This document shows positions 54,189 through 63,147 of a stretch of 64,000 nucleotides of DNA, piece by piece. A model generated the notes under the pieces. That model worked only from the letters and a program-made list of their open reading frames with translations, was not told where the DNA came from and ran no database searches. Position numbers and translations under genes: made by a program. Positions within the stretch are counted from its first letter, which is position 1. Every line of letters begins with the position of its first letter. The stretch comes from Pseudothauera lacus (GTDB taxonomy: Bacteria > Pseudomonadota > Gammaproteobacteria > Burkholderiales > Rhodocyclaceae): the NCBI RefSeq assembly GCF_003034845.1, contig NZ_PZKC01000001.1:124001-188000 (forward strand), read 5' to 3'.

Positions 54189-55439
54189 ATGACGCGGCGC
54201 AATCTGCTCTACGCACAATCCGGCGGCGTGACCGCAGTCATCAATGCTTCCGCCGCCGCCGTCATCGAGACCGCACGCCGTCACCCGGAACGCATTGGCG
54301 CGGTGTACGGTGCCCGTCACGGCATCCTCGGCGTTCTTGCCGAGGACCTCGTCGATACCGCCGCGCTCGATGCCGCCGCGCTCACCAGTCTGGCGCTGAC
54401 CCCCGGCGGCGCCTTCGGTTCCTGCCGTTTCGACATCGACGCCCCGGCCGACAACCCCGCACAGTACGACCGCCTGTTCGCCGTCTTCGCCGCCCACGAC
54501 ATCGGCTACTTCCTCTACAACGGCGGCAACGGCTCGATGGACACGGTGGCCAAGCTCTCCCAGGCCGCCCGCCAGCGTGGCTACCCGCTGGTCTGCATTG
54601 GCGTGCCGAAGACCGTGGACAACGATCTTGAGGGCACAGACTGCTCACCCGGCTTCGGTTCGGCAGCCAAGTACGTCGCTACTGCGATGCTGGAAACCAG
54701 CCTCGACCTCATCGCCATGTCCGGGCGTACCGGGCGCATCTTCGTCATGGAGGTGATGGGCCGCAACGCCGGCTGGCTGGCTGCCGCCACCGCGCTGGCG
54801 GGCGAGGGCGAGGACGAGCCCCCGCACCTCATCCTGCTGCCCGAGGTGCCTTTCGTCGAAGAGCCCTTCCTCGAACGCGTGCGGGCTGTCGTCGACCGCC
54901 TCGGCTACTGCACCGTCACCGTCTCCGAGGGCATCCGCCGTCCCGACGGCAGCCTGGTCATGGAGCAGCATCACGATGCGCGCGGGCATGTGCAGCTTGG
55001 CGGGGCAGGGCAGTTCATCGCCCGTCTGGTACACGAGCGCCTGGGCTACAAGCACCACTGGGCGATCCCCGACTACCTGCAGCGTGCTGCCGGCCATCTC
55101 GTTTCCGCCACCGATCTTGCCCAGGCACGCGCTGTCGGCCAGGCCGCGGTGGAGTTCGCCCTCGGCGGGCGCGACGCGGTGATGCCAGCCATCCGCCGTG
55201 ACGGCGACGCCCCCTACCGCTGGTCGGTGGACGCCGTCGACGTGCATGCGATCGCCAATCTGGAACGTGTCGTGCCGGCTCACTTCATCCGCGCCGACGG
55301 CCTCCACGTAACCCCGGCCGCGCTTGACTACCTGCGCCCGCTGGTCGAAGGCGAGGTGATCCGCCCCTACCGCAACGGCCTGCCTTACTACCCGACACCG
55401 CAGTTGCCGGCGCTGGCGCGCAAGCTGCCTGCACAGTGA
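54189..55439 (+). CDS. 6-phosphofructokinase, probably diphosphate-dependent type by family, with mixed donor signature
   Basis: A 416-residue PfkA-superfamily enzyme for fructose-6-phosphate phosphorylation. The phosphoryl-donor loop is GGNGS at 112-116 and the second site PKTVDND at 140-146. PPi-using enzymes usually carry Asp at the fourth loop position together with Lys in PKTxDND; classical ATP enzymes carry Gly and PGT. This protein has the Gly-plus-Lys mixture seen in plant and trypanosomatid ATP enzymes. By context and length it would be annotated as PPi-dependent. It lies 77 bp after adk. GxSGGxTAVIN opens the protein. Confidence 0.88.
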   Translation: MTRRNLLYAQSGGVTAVINASAAAVIETARRHPERIGAVYGARHGILGVLAEDLVDTAALDAAALTSLALTPGGAFGSCRFDIDAPADNPAQYDRLFAVFAAHDIGYFLYNGGNGSMDTVAKLSQAARQRGYPLVCIGVPKTVDNDLEGTDCSPGFGSAAKYVATAMLETSLDLIAMSGRTGRIFVMEVMGRNAGWLAAATALAGEGEDEPPHLILLPEVPFVEEPFLERVRAVVDRLGYCTVTVSEGIRRPDGSLVMEQHHDARGHVQLGGAGQFIARLVHERLGYKHHWAIPDYLQRAAGHLVSATDLAQARAVGQAAVEFALGGRDAVMPAIRRDGDAPYRWSVDAVDVHAIANLERVVPAHFIRADGLHVTPAALDYLRPLVEGEVIRPYRNGLPYYPTPQLPALARKLPAQ

Positions 55440-55476
55440 GCACTGCGGGCATGCCCACAAGCAAGGCACCAGCCTC

Positions 55477-57234
55477 ATGACGCAGCTCCCGGTCATCGCC
55501 CTGTCCGCCTCCCTGCGCTTCGCCGCATTGCTGTGTGCCTGCTGGCTGCTGCCGGCCAGCGCACAGACCCCGCACCAGCCCGAGGCCGCCAGCGGCTTCG
55601 TCGCCCGCCCCGCGGTTGATGCGCCCACCGCCATGGTGGTGAGCGCCAACCCGCACGCCACGGCGGCAGCGCTTGCCATCCTGCGCGCCGGCGGCTCGGC
55701 CAGTGACGCGGCCATCGCTGCGGTGCTGGTGCTCAATGTCGTCGAGCCGCAATCCTCCGGCATCGGTGGAGGCGCCTTCCTGCTCCACTACCGCGCGGAC
55801 GAGGGCAGCCTGCAGGCCTGGGACGGACGCGAAAGCGCGCCGGCGGCGGTCGATGAAACGCTCTTCCTGAAAGAGGACGGCGAGCGCATGGGTTTTCACG
55901 ACGCCGCCGTCGGCGGTCGCGCGGTCGGCGCGCCGGGCTTGCTGCGCCTGCTCGCGGCCGTCCATGCCGAGCACGGCCGCCTGCCATGGGCGCAACTGCT
56001 GCAGCCCGCCATCGACCTGGCCGAGGGCGGATTTGCCGTGTCGCCCCGCCTGCACGCACTGATTGCCCGCGACCGTTTCCTGTACACCGACCCCGCGGCC
56101 CGCGCACTGTTCTACGACGCCGCCGGTGAAGCGCTCGCCGTCGGCTCCAGGTTCACCAACCCGGCCCTGGCCGCCGTGTTGCGCGCGGTCGCGGAGGAGG
56201 GCGCAGAGGTCTTCTACCATGGCGCGCTGGCCGCCGACATCGTCGCCGCGGTGGCCCGCGCGCCCAATCCGGGCACCCTGTCGCTGCGCGACCTTGCCGA
56301 CTGGCGCCCGCTCAAGCGCGAAGCCTTGTGCGCCCCTTACCGGCAATGGACCGTCTGCGGCATGCCGCCGCCAAGTTCGGGGGGCGGCACGGTGCTGGCC
56401 ATGCTGGGTATCCTGCAGGGTTTTCCGCTACCCGAAGTGGCCACGGATTCGGCCTTCGCCACCCATCTCTTCGCCGAGGCCGGCCGCCTTGCCTTTGCCG
56501 ACCGCGACGCCTGGTATGCCGACCCGCGCGCCATGCCGCTGACCCCGCAGCAACTGCTCGGCCGCGACTATCTGGCCGGGCGTGCCGCACAGATCGACCT
56601 GCGCCGCAGCATGACCCGTGCCGAAGCGGGCACGCCGGCGGACAGCCTCAGCCACGTCGCAGCGCAACACCCGGAACGCGCGGCCACCACCCACATCTCC
56701 ATCGTCGACGCTGCCGGCAACGCCGTCGCGCTCACCGCGTCGATCGAGGACGCCTTCGGCAGCCGCCGCATGGTGCATGGCTTCCTGCTCAACAACCAGC
56801 TCACCGATTTCTCCTTCCAGCCGCAGGATGCGCACGGCCACCACCCCAACCGCGCCGGCCCCGGCAAGCGCCCGCGCAGCTCGATGGCGCCCACGCTGGT
56901 GTTCGCCGCCGACGGCAGCCTGCACGCAGTGCTCGGCTCCCCGGGCGGCAGTGCAATCATCAACTACGTTGCCGCCACCCTGATCGGCGTGCTCGACTGG
57001 CAGCTGCCGCCGGACCTTGTCCTTGCCCGCCCCCACGCCGGCAGCCGCAATGGCCCGACCGAGGTGGAAGACACCGCCGCCGGCCACGACCTCGCCCGCC
57101 GTCTGCAGATGTTCGGCCACGATGTGGTGCTGCGCGACCTCACCAGCGGCCTCGCGCTCATCGTGCGCAGCGGGCAGGGCGGCTGGACCGGTGCCGCCGA
57201 TCCGCGCCGCGAGGGCGTTGCAGCGGGGTACTGA
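55477..57234 (+). CDS. ggt: Gamma-glutamyltransferase
   Basis: A 585-residue periplasmic Ntn hydrolase that splits glutathione and other gamma-glutamyl amides. The signal peptide ends near LLPASAQT (about 30). Autoprocessing would leave Thr404 as the nucleophile in ATTHISIVD. DGRESAP with Arg118 binds the gamma-glutamyl carboxylate, and GSPGGSAIINY (about 490) is the conserved Gly loop. It follows the phosphofructokinase gene by 37 bp. Its products are amino acids and dipeptides that the adjacent chemoreceptor could sense. Confidence 0.94.
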   Translation: MTQLPVIALSASLRFAALLCACWLLPASAQTPHQPEAASGFVARPAVDAPTAMVVSANPHATAAALAILRAGGSASDAAIAAVLVLNVVEPQSSGIGGGAFLLHYRADEGSLQAWDGRESAPAAVDETLFLKEDGERMGFHDAAVGGRAVGAPGLLRLLAAVHAEHGRLPWAQLLQPAIDLAEGGFAVSPRLHALIARDRFLYTDPAARALFYDAAGEALAVGSRFTNPALAAVLRAVAEEGAEVFYHGALAADIVAAVARAPNPGTLSLRDLADWRPLKREALCAPYRQWTVCGMPPPSSGGGTVLAMLGILQGFPLPEVATDSAFATHLFAEAGRLAFADRDAWYADPRAMPLTPQQLLGRDYLAGRAAQIDLRRSMTRAEAGTPADSLSHVAAQHPERAATTHISIVDAAGNAVALTASIEDAFGSRRMVHGFLLNNQLTDFSFQPQDAHGHHPNRAGPGKRPRSSMAPTLVFAADGSLHAVLGSPGGSAIINYVAATLIGVLDWQLPPDLVLARPHAGSRNGPTEVEDTAAGHDLARRLQMFGHDVVLRDLTSGLALIVRSGQGGWTGAADPRREGVAAGY

Positions 57235-57263
57235 GACCCCCGCCAAGTGCTGTAATGTTGTTC

Positions 57264-57291
57264 TTGGAAGATATCTCCTTCGTACTATAAA
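57264..57291 (+). promoter_or_regulatory. Candidate promoter for the Cache chemoreceptor
   Basis: TTGGAA (57264-57269), a 16-bp spacer and TATAAA (57286-57291), in an AT-rich stretch between ggt and the chemoreceptor. It would give a leader of about 90 bases. Confidence 0.45.
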
Positions 57292-57386
57292 TGAAGAACT
57301 TGCCGGCTTCGGCCACGGCACCTCGCGCCTGACCTGGCCGAGGCTGTCCGGCTCCGCAGGTTTCCTTCGTCACGGAGGCAGACGCC

Positions 57387-59261
57387 ATGAAGAGCCTGAA
57401 GTCACGTCTGATTGCACTGGTCTCGGCGGCCATCGTACTGACCGCGATCATCTGTGGCGGGGTGGCCTACGTACAGCTCAAGAGCCTCCTGCTCGAAGGA
57501 CTGCACGCCGAGGCCAAGGGCCGGGTCCAAGGCTATGCGCAGACGGTCGCCGAATGGCTTGGCACCCGCATGCGCCAGACCGCGGCGCTGCGGCCCGTCG
57601 CCCTGGAAGAGGAAGTCGTGCCCTGGCTGCAGGTCGCGGCCGAAGGCGGAGGCTTCGATCTGGTGTTCATCGGCTACCCCGACCGACGCTTCATCTCCAG
57701 CACGCCGATCAATCTGCCCGCCGATTACGATCCGACCCGCCGTCCCTGGTACGAAGGCGCGGTTGCAGCGGGGGATCGAGCCTTCGTCACCAAACCCTAT
57801 GTCGATGTCGGCTCCGGCGAACTGGTGGTCTCCCTGGCCGCGGCAGTCCGTCAGGGCGGCAGGGTGATGGCGGTCATCGGCAGCGACGTGTCAATGAGCA
57901 AGCTCATCGACGAACTGCTGCGCGCGCAAGTGCCCGGAGACGGTGTGGCCTTCCTGCTTCACCGCGACGGCACCATCCTCGCCCACCCCGACAGCCGCTT
58001 CGTCTTCAAGCCGGTCACCGAACTCTCCAGCGGCCTGGCGGCGACCACGCTGCTGGAGGCCGGCAACAGGATGATCGAGGTCGAGATCGATGGCACAGGC
58101 TACTTCGTCGTCGCCAGTGCGGTGGCGGACAGCGAGTGGATCTTTGCCACGGCGATGCAGCGCGACGTGGTGATGGCTCCGCTGCGCAGCCTCCTGCTCG
58201 CACTGCTGGCGGGGATCGCGGTGATCATCGTCGTTGCAGCCACGCTGGCCTCCGCCGTACTGTCGCGCATGCTGCAGGGGCTGATGCGGGTGCGCGACGC
58301 CCTGCGCGAGATCGCCGCCGGCAAGGGCGACCTGAGCAGTCGCCTGCCGGTCGGCCGCGAAGACGAGATCGGCCAGGTCGCCAGCGCCTTCAACACCTTC
58401 ATCGAGCGCCTGCACACGATGTTCAGCTCATTGAATGCCGAAGCGGCACGCCTTGCCGGCGGGGTGCGCGAACTTGAGGGTACGATGCAGACCATCGCCG
58501 CGGAGTCGGAACAACTGTCCGACACTTCCAGCGCCAACGCCGCCACCATCGAGCAGATTACCGTCGCCGTGGCACATATTGCCGAAAACGCTGGCGACGC
58601 CGACCGTCTCATGCACGAGATCGGCCGTCTTTCCGAAGACGGCGCCGCACGTGTCGGCAACGCCGCAAGCAATGCCGAGCGCACCATGAGCGAGGTCGAA
58701 GCGCTATCCTCCATTCTCGAACGCCTGGAGGCGAACTCCTCACGGATCAGCGGCGTGGTCAATGTAATCAAGGAAATCGCCGATCAGACCAACCTGCTCG
58801 CACTCAATGCGGCCATCGAGGCCGCCCGCGCCGGCGAACAGGGGCGCGGCTTCGCGGTTGTTGCCGACGAAGTGCGCAAGCTTGCCGAGCGGACCTCCTC
58901 GGCAACACTGGAGATTGCCGGAACGATCAACGAAGTGCGCGAGGAGACCGGCAACGCCGCGCGCGGCATGGGCGCCACCACCGCCGAGGTGCGCACCAGC
59001 GTCGACCTCAGCCGCGCCGCAGCGGCGCAGATCAGGGGCATCCAGAGCGAACTCGCCACGGTGATAGAGCGTGTCGGCGAGATTGCGCTGTCGACCCGCG
59101 AACAGACCAATGCAACCACGGTGATGGCACAAAGCACCGAACAGATGAATGCCCGACTCTATGCCGCCGACTCGGCCCTGCAGAGTGCGCGTGCAGCACT
59201 GCTGGAAATGAGCAGGGTTGCCGACAACACCGAACGCCTGCTGTCGGGCTTCAGGTTGTAA
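57387..59261 (+). CDS. Chemoreceptor with dCache domain carrying the amino-acid-binding pattern
   Basis: A 624-residue methyl-accepting protein. Helix 1 (about 8-27) is followed by a double-Cache periplasmic domain (about 35-270). Helix 2 (about 272-295), HAMP (about 296-345) and the signalling domain follow, with tip [20 protein letters not shown] and [15 protein letters not shown]. Tyr114, Arg119, Trp121, Tyr122, Tyr138, Asp140 and Asp167 reproduce the order and nearly the spacing of amino-acid-sensing dCache_1 receptors such as PctA. It lies after ggt with its own candidate promoter. Confidence 0.92.
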   Translation: MKSLKSRLIALVSAAIVLTAIICGGVAYVQLKSLLLEGLHAEAKGRVQGYAQTVAEWLGTRMRQTAALRPVALEEEVVPWLQVAAEGGGFDLVFIGYPDRRFISSTPINLPADYDPTRRPWYEGAVAAGDRAFVTKPYVDVGSGELVVSLAAAVRQGGRVMAVIGSDVSMSKLIDELLRAQVPGDGVAFLLHRDGTILAHPDSRFVFKPVTELSSGLAATTLLEAGNRMIEVEIDGTGYFVVASAVADSEWIFATAMQRDVVMAPLRSLLLALLAGIAVIIVVAATLASAVLSRMLQGLMRVRDALREIAAGKGDLSSRLPVGREDEIGQVASAFNTFIERLHTMFSSLNAEAARLAGGVRELEGTMQTIAAESEQLSDTSSANAATIEQITVAVAHIAENAGDADRLMHEIGRLSEDGAARVGNAASNAERTMSEVEALSSILERLEANSSRISGVVNVIKEIADQTNLLALNAAIEAARAGEQGRGFAVVADEVRKLAERTSSATLEIAGTINEVREETGNAARGMGATTAEVRTSVDLSRAAAAQIRGIQSELATVIERVGEIALSTREQTNATTVMAQSTEQMNARLYAADSALQSARAALLEMSRVADNTERLLSGFRL

Positions 59262-59283
59262 ACCGTATCGGGCTGGCGGGTAC

Positions 59284-59306
59284 GCTGCCCGGCAGCGCCG
59301 GGCAGC
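59284..59306. terminator. Hairpin between convergent chemoreceptor and YbhB-like genes
   Basis: GCTGCCCGGC-AGC-GCCGGGCAGC, a perfect 10-bp stem, 22 bp after the chemoreceptor stop and before the YbhB-like stop. No T-tract. Confidence 0.5.
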
Positions 59307-59324
59307 CTGCCTTGCTGCCCGCGC

Positions 59325-59954
59325 TCAGCCGCCGAGCGCCGGATTCAGCGTATAGGTAGCGGTGATGCAGGCCTGCGCCAGCACATGGTCTGCGATGGCG
59401 CGGCGCACGTCGGCGCCGCCGAACTTGCCCTCGACCGCGCAGCGCTCGACGTCCAGCGCGTACAGCGTGAACACGTAGTGGTGCAGCAGTTCGTCGTTCC
59501 ACGGCGGGCAGGGGCCGTCGTAGCCGTGGTAGTCGCCGCCCATGGAGTCGTCGCCGGCAAACCAGGCGGTGTAGTCGTTGATGCCGTGGCGGGCGCCGTG
59601 CAGGGTGTCGGGCCCGGGCTTGCCGGCCGGCACCACTTCCTGCGAGAAGCTGCCCGCGGGGATTTCGCGCAGTCCGGCGGGCAGGTCCACCATCACCCAG
59701 TGGAAGAAATCCACCCGCGGCAGACTGGCCGGCACGCTGCGGCCTTCCTGGTTGACGTCGTCGCCGCGGCTGGGGACGTCGGGGTCGTGGCAGATCAGTG
59801 CGAACGACTTGGTGCCGGCCGGCACCTTGCTCCAGGCCAGATGCGGGTTGTGGTTGGCGCCGAGGCAGACGTGGCCTTCGGCAGCCGGGATGCAGAAGGC
59901 GAATTCGCCCGGGATGCGGGCGCCGTCGGCAAAGCTCTGGCTGGTGAGTTTCAT
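59325..59954 (-). CDS. YbhB/YbcL Raf-kinase-inhibitor-like protein
   Basis: A 209-residue PEBP-fold protein. ICHDPDVPSRG (about 53-63), FHWVMVDLP (about 84-92) and the anion pocket in GPCPPWNDELLHHY are family landmarks. The bacterial role is not well known. The start at 59954 begins MKLTSQSFADGARIP, usual for the family. It is flanked by a convergent chemoreceptor and a same-strand murJ upstream by 46 bp. Confidence 0.92.
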   Translation of the reverse strand: MKLTSQSFADGARIPGEFAFCIPAAEGHVCLGANHNPHLAWSKVPAGTKSFALICHDPDVPSRGDDVNQEGRSVPASLPRVDFFHWVMVDLPAGLREIPAGSFSQEVVPAGKPGPDTLHGARHGINDYTAWFAGDDSMGGDYHGYDGPCPPWNDELLHHYVFTLYALDVERCAVEGKFGGADVRRAIADHVLAQACITATYTLNPALGG

Positions 59955-60000
59955 CGGCGGGTCTCCTTTTATCGGTATGGAAAGGAGATTCTAGCCTGCG

Positions 60001-61539
60001 TCAGCCCGCTGCGCGGCGGCGGAAGTCCTTGATGCGGAAGCCGAGCGCAAACAGGGTGGCGAAGTAGGCCAGGCCGCCAGCGGCGACCACGCCGCTCAGG
60101 CGCAGCACGCGGGCGATGCCGCCTTCCTCCACCCACAGCGCGTCGCTGCCGGCGGCGAACCACAGCACCGCACCCATCACCGCCATGGCCACCAGCAGCT
60201 TGACGAAGAAGCGCGCCCAACCCGGTTGCGGCATGTACACGCCGCGGCGGCGCAGGCCGCGGTAGAGCAGGGCGGCGTTGAGCAGTGCGGCGAGGCCGAT
60301 GGAGAGCGCCAGGCCGGCATGCTTGAGCGGCACGATGAAGGCGAGGTTCATCAACTGGGTGGCGGCCAGGGTGATGAGGGCGATCTTCACCGGGGTGCGG
60401 ATGTCCTGGCGGGCGTAGAAAGCCGGTGCGAGCACCTTCACCAGGATCAGCCCGGTGAGGCCGACGCTGTAGGCCACCAGGGCCTGGCGGGTGTGCATCA
60501 CGTCTGAGGCGGTGAAGGCGCCGTAGTTGAACAGCGTGGCGACCAGCGGCACGGCCAGCAGCATCAGCGCCAGCGCGGCGGGCAGGGTGAGCAGCAGGGT
60601 CAGCCGCAGGCCCCAGTCGAGCAGGCTGGAGAAGTCCTCGCGGCGTTCGTCGGCGTGCAGCTTGGCAAGGCTGGGCAGCAGGATGGTGCCCAGCGCCACG
60701 CCGAGCAGGCCGGCGGGGAATTCCATCAGGCGGTCGGCGTAGTACAGCCAGGAGACGCTGCCGCTTTGCAGGAAGGAGGCGAAGATGGTGTTGATCAGCA
60801 GCGAGATCTGGCTCACCGACACGCCCAGCAGGGCGGGCGCCATCAGCTTCAGGATGCGCCGTACGCCGGGGTCCTGCAGGTTGAGGTCGAAGCGCGGCAG
60901 CATGCCGAGCTTCTTCAGCGGGCGCAGTTGCAGTGCCAGTTGCAGGATGCCGCCGAGAAACACCGCCCAGGCCAGTGCCAGCACCGGCGGGTCGAACCAG
61001 GGTGCGGCGAACAGCGCCATGCCGATGAAGCTGAGGTTGAGCAGCACCGGGGTGAAGGCGGGGATGGCGAAGCGGCTCCAGGTGTTGAGGATGCCGCCGG
61101 CGAGCGCCACCAGCGCCATGAAGAGGATGTAGGGGAAGGTGATACGGGTGAGTTCGACGGTGAGCGCGAACTTGTCGGCGTCCGCCGAGAAGCCGGGGGC
61201 CGAGATGTAGATGATCAGCGGGGCGGCGATGATGCCCAGCAGTGCCACCACGGCCACGGCGAGCGCCAGCAGGGTGGCGGTGCGGTTGATCAGGGTGCGG
61301 GTGGCGTCTTCGCCCTGACGGTTCTTGTACTCCGCCAGGATGGGCACGAAGGCCTGCGAGAAGGCGCCCTCGGCGAACATGCGGCGCAACAGGTTGGGCA
61401 GACGGAAGGCGACGAAGAAGGCGTCGGTCATCATCCCGGCACCGAAAGTGCGGGCAATGACGAAGTCGCGCACGAAGCCGAGGATGCGCGACAGGAGCGT
61501 CATGCCGCTGACGGTGGCGAGTGCCCGGAGCAGGTTCAT
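60001..61539 (-). CDS. murJ: Lipid II flippase MurJ (MviN)
   Basis: A 512-residue inner-membrane flippase for peptidoglycan precursor. It has about 13-14 membrane segments. [21 protein letters not shown] near the N-terminus and [22 protein letters not shown] carry conserved Arg and Asp residues of the central cavity. [17 protein letters not shown]-type sequence appears as [17 protein letters not shown]. The ATG at 61539 is the normal family start. It is the only such gene in the window. Confidence 0.96.
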   Translation of the reverse strand: MNLLRALATVSGMTLLSRILGFVRDFVIARTFGAGMMTDAFFVAFRLPNLLRRMFAEGAFSQAFVPILAEYKNRQGEDATRTLINRTATLLALAVAVVALLGIIAAPLIIYISAPGFSADADKFALTVELTRITFPYILFMALVALAGGILNTWSRFAIPAFTPVLLNLSFIGMALFAAPWFDPPVLALAWAVFLGGILQLALQLRPLKKLGMLPRFDLNLQDPGVRRILKLMAPALLGVSVSQISLLINTIFASFLQSGSVSWLYYADRLMEFPAGLLGVALGTILLPSLAKLHADERREDFSSLLDWGLRLTLLLTLPAALALMLLAVPLVATLFNYGAFTASDVMHTRQALVAYSVGLTGLILVKVLAPAFYARQDIRTPVKIALITLAATQLMNLAFIVPLKHAGLALSIGLAALLNAALLYRGLRRRGVYMPQPGWARFFVKLLVAMAVMGAVLWFAAGSDALWVEEGGIARVLRLSGVVAAGGLAYFATLFALGFRIKDFRRRAAG

Positions 61540-61612
61540 CGTGGGTGAATGGAGGTCCGGCCACGCGGCCGCGAAGGCGTGATGATAGCCGGGCAGGGCC
61601 GCGCCGGGGGGA

Positions 61613-62221
61613 TCAGGCGGGCGGCGGGGCCTGGCTCTTCATCGCCGCCGAGCGGGCGATGAGTTCGGCGATATCGCGCTTGATGCGCGCGGTGTCGCTG
61701 TCGAAACGGTCGTACACCATCAGCGACAGCCCGAAGACGTAGGCATACAACAGCATGCAGCGGCTGGAGGCTTCCTCCATCGGCACGCCGCAGGCGAGGA
61801 AGAGCTCGCGCGCGCAGCGCAGGCGGGTGTCGTCCACCTCGGCGACGATGGCAGCGCATTCCGGGTCGCGACGCGCCCAGTCGCGCACCGCCAGTTCGAT
61901 CATCATGCCGCGGCGGCTGCGCGTGGTGGAATAGACGTCGATGACGTGGTAGATCTGCGCCAGTTCCTCGCCAGGCTGCGCCCGGGTCTGCTTGACGATG
62001 TCGCGGATGCGCCCTTCCTTCCAGTAATGCAGCACCGCCAGCAGAAGGTCGCGGCGGTCCTGGAAGTGCCAGTAGAAACTGCCCTTGGTGACCTTCAGGC
62101 GTTTGGCCAGCACTTCCACGCGCAGGCCCGCCACACCTTCTTCGGCAAGGACCTCAATGGCGGATTGCACCCAGGCTTCGCGGTCGAGTTGCACGCGTTG
62201 TTTCAAAGCTTCCTTCTCCAT
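61613..62221 (-). CDS. TetR-family transcriptional regulator
   Basis: A 202-residue regulator. The N-terminal helix-turn-helix is [23 protein letters not shown] (about 32-53), split here: [18 protein letters not shown]. The ligand domain fills the rest. The ATG at 62221 is preferred; an ATG at 62251 would add ten residues but lies inside the candidate operator. It is divergent from etfBA across 175 bp. Regulators in this position often control fatty acid or aromatic oxidation. The effector is unknown. Confidence 0.88.
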   Translation of the reverse strand: MEKEALKQRVQLDREAWVQSAIEVLAEEGVAGLRVEVLAKRLKVTKGSFYWHFQDRRDLLLAVLHYWKEGRIRDIVKQTRAQPGEELAQIYHVIDVYSTTRSRRGMMIELAVRDWARRDPECAAIVAEVDDTRLRCARELFLACGVPMEEASSRCMLLYAYVFGLSLMVYDRFDSDTARIKRDIAELIARSAAMKSQAPPPA

Positions 62222-62247
62222 ACGCCGTAGTATTGACGAATGTCCGA

Positions 62248-62285
62248 CCATACGCTACCGTACGCCACCATACCGGAGCGTATGG
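62248..62285. promoter_or_regulatory. Candidate TetR operator between the regulator and etfB
   Basis: CCATACGCT (62248-62256) and its exact inverse AGCGTATGG (62277-62285) are separated by 20 bp. A third copy, CCATACGCC, lies at 62218-62226, and CCGTACGCC and CCATACCGG lie between the arms. The arrangement suits a dimeric regulator binding near its own start. Confidence 0.55.
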
Positions 62286-62396
62286 AAACGATTCTCCGGA
62301 CGGGCGCAGCAGGTGTCAAACGGTTTTCGACGGTGACATAATGGGCGTTCGCGAAAAGGCAGTTCAAACAACGATGCACGAGAGAGGAGCGCGGCT

Positions 62397-63146
62397 TTGA
62401 AGATACTGGTGCCAGTCAAGCGTGTGGTCGATTACAACGTCAAGGTGCGGGTCAAGAGCGACGGTACCGGGGTGGATATCGCCAACGTCAAGATGTCGAT
62501 GAACCCCTTTGACGAAATCGCCGTGGAAGAGGCCGTGCGCCTCAAGGAAGCCGGAGTGGCCACCGAGGTGGTGGCGGTGAGCTGCGGCGTTGCGGCCTGC
62601 CAGGAAACCCTGCGCGCGGCGATGGCCATCGGTGCCGACCGCGGCATCCTGGTGGACACCGATGCCGAGCTGCAGCCGCTGGCGGTGGCCAAGCTGCTCA
62701 AGGCGCTGTGCGAGAAGGAAGGCCCGCAGGCGGTGATCTGCGGCAAACAGGCGATCGACGACGACGCCAACCAGACGGGCCAGATGCTCGCCGCGCTGAT
62801 GGGCTGGCCGCAGGCCACCTTCGCCTCCAAGGTTGCGCTGGCTGACGGCAAGGCAACGGTGACGCGCGAGATCGACGGCGGTCTGGAGACCCTCGAACTC
62901 AGCCTGCCGGCGGTGATCACCACCGACCTGCGCCTCAACGAGCCGCGCTACGCCACCCTGCCGAACATCATGAAGGCGAAGAAGAAGCCGCTCGATACCC
63001 TCACTCCCGACGCCCTCGGCGTCGATGTGGCACCGCGCCTGACCACGCTTTCGGTGGCCGAGCCGCCCAAGCGCAGCGCAGGGGAGCGGGTGGCGGACGT
63101 CGCCCAGCTGATGGACAAGCTCAAGAACGTTGCAAAGGTGATCTGA
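62397..63146 (+). CDS. etfB: Electron transfer flavoprotein beta subunit
   Basis: A 249-residue subunit of the FAD-containing carrier that passes electrons from acyl-CoA and other dehydrogenases to the quinone pool. [18 protein letters not shown] opens the protein, and [20 protein letters not shown] and [19 protein letters not shown] are hallmark blocks. The start is TTG at 62397 with GAGAGGAG nine bases upstream. etfA follows by one base. Confidence 0.96.
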   Translation: MKILVPVKRVVDYNVKVRVKSDGTGVDIANVKMSMNPFDEIAVEEAVRLKEAGVATEVVAVSCGVAACQETLRAAMAIGADRGILVDTDAELQPLAVAKLLKALCEKEGPQAVICGKQAIDDDANQTGQMLAALMGWPQATFASKVALADGKATVTREIDGGLETLELSLPAVITTDLRLNEPRYATLPNIMKAKKKPLDTLTPDALGVDVAPRLTTLSVAEPPKRSAGERVADVAQLMDKLKNVAKVI

Positions 63147-63147
63147 G

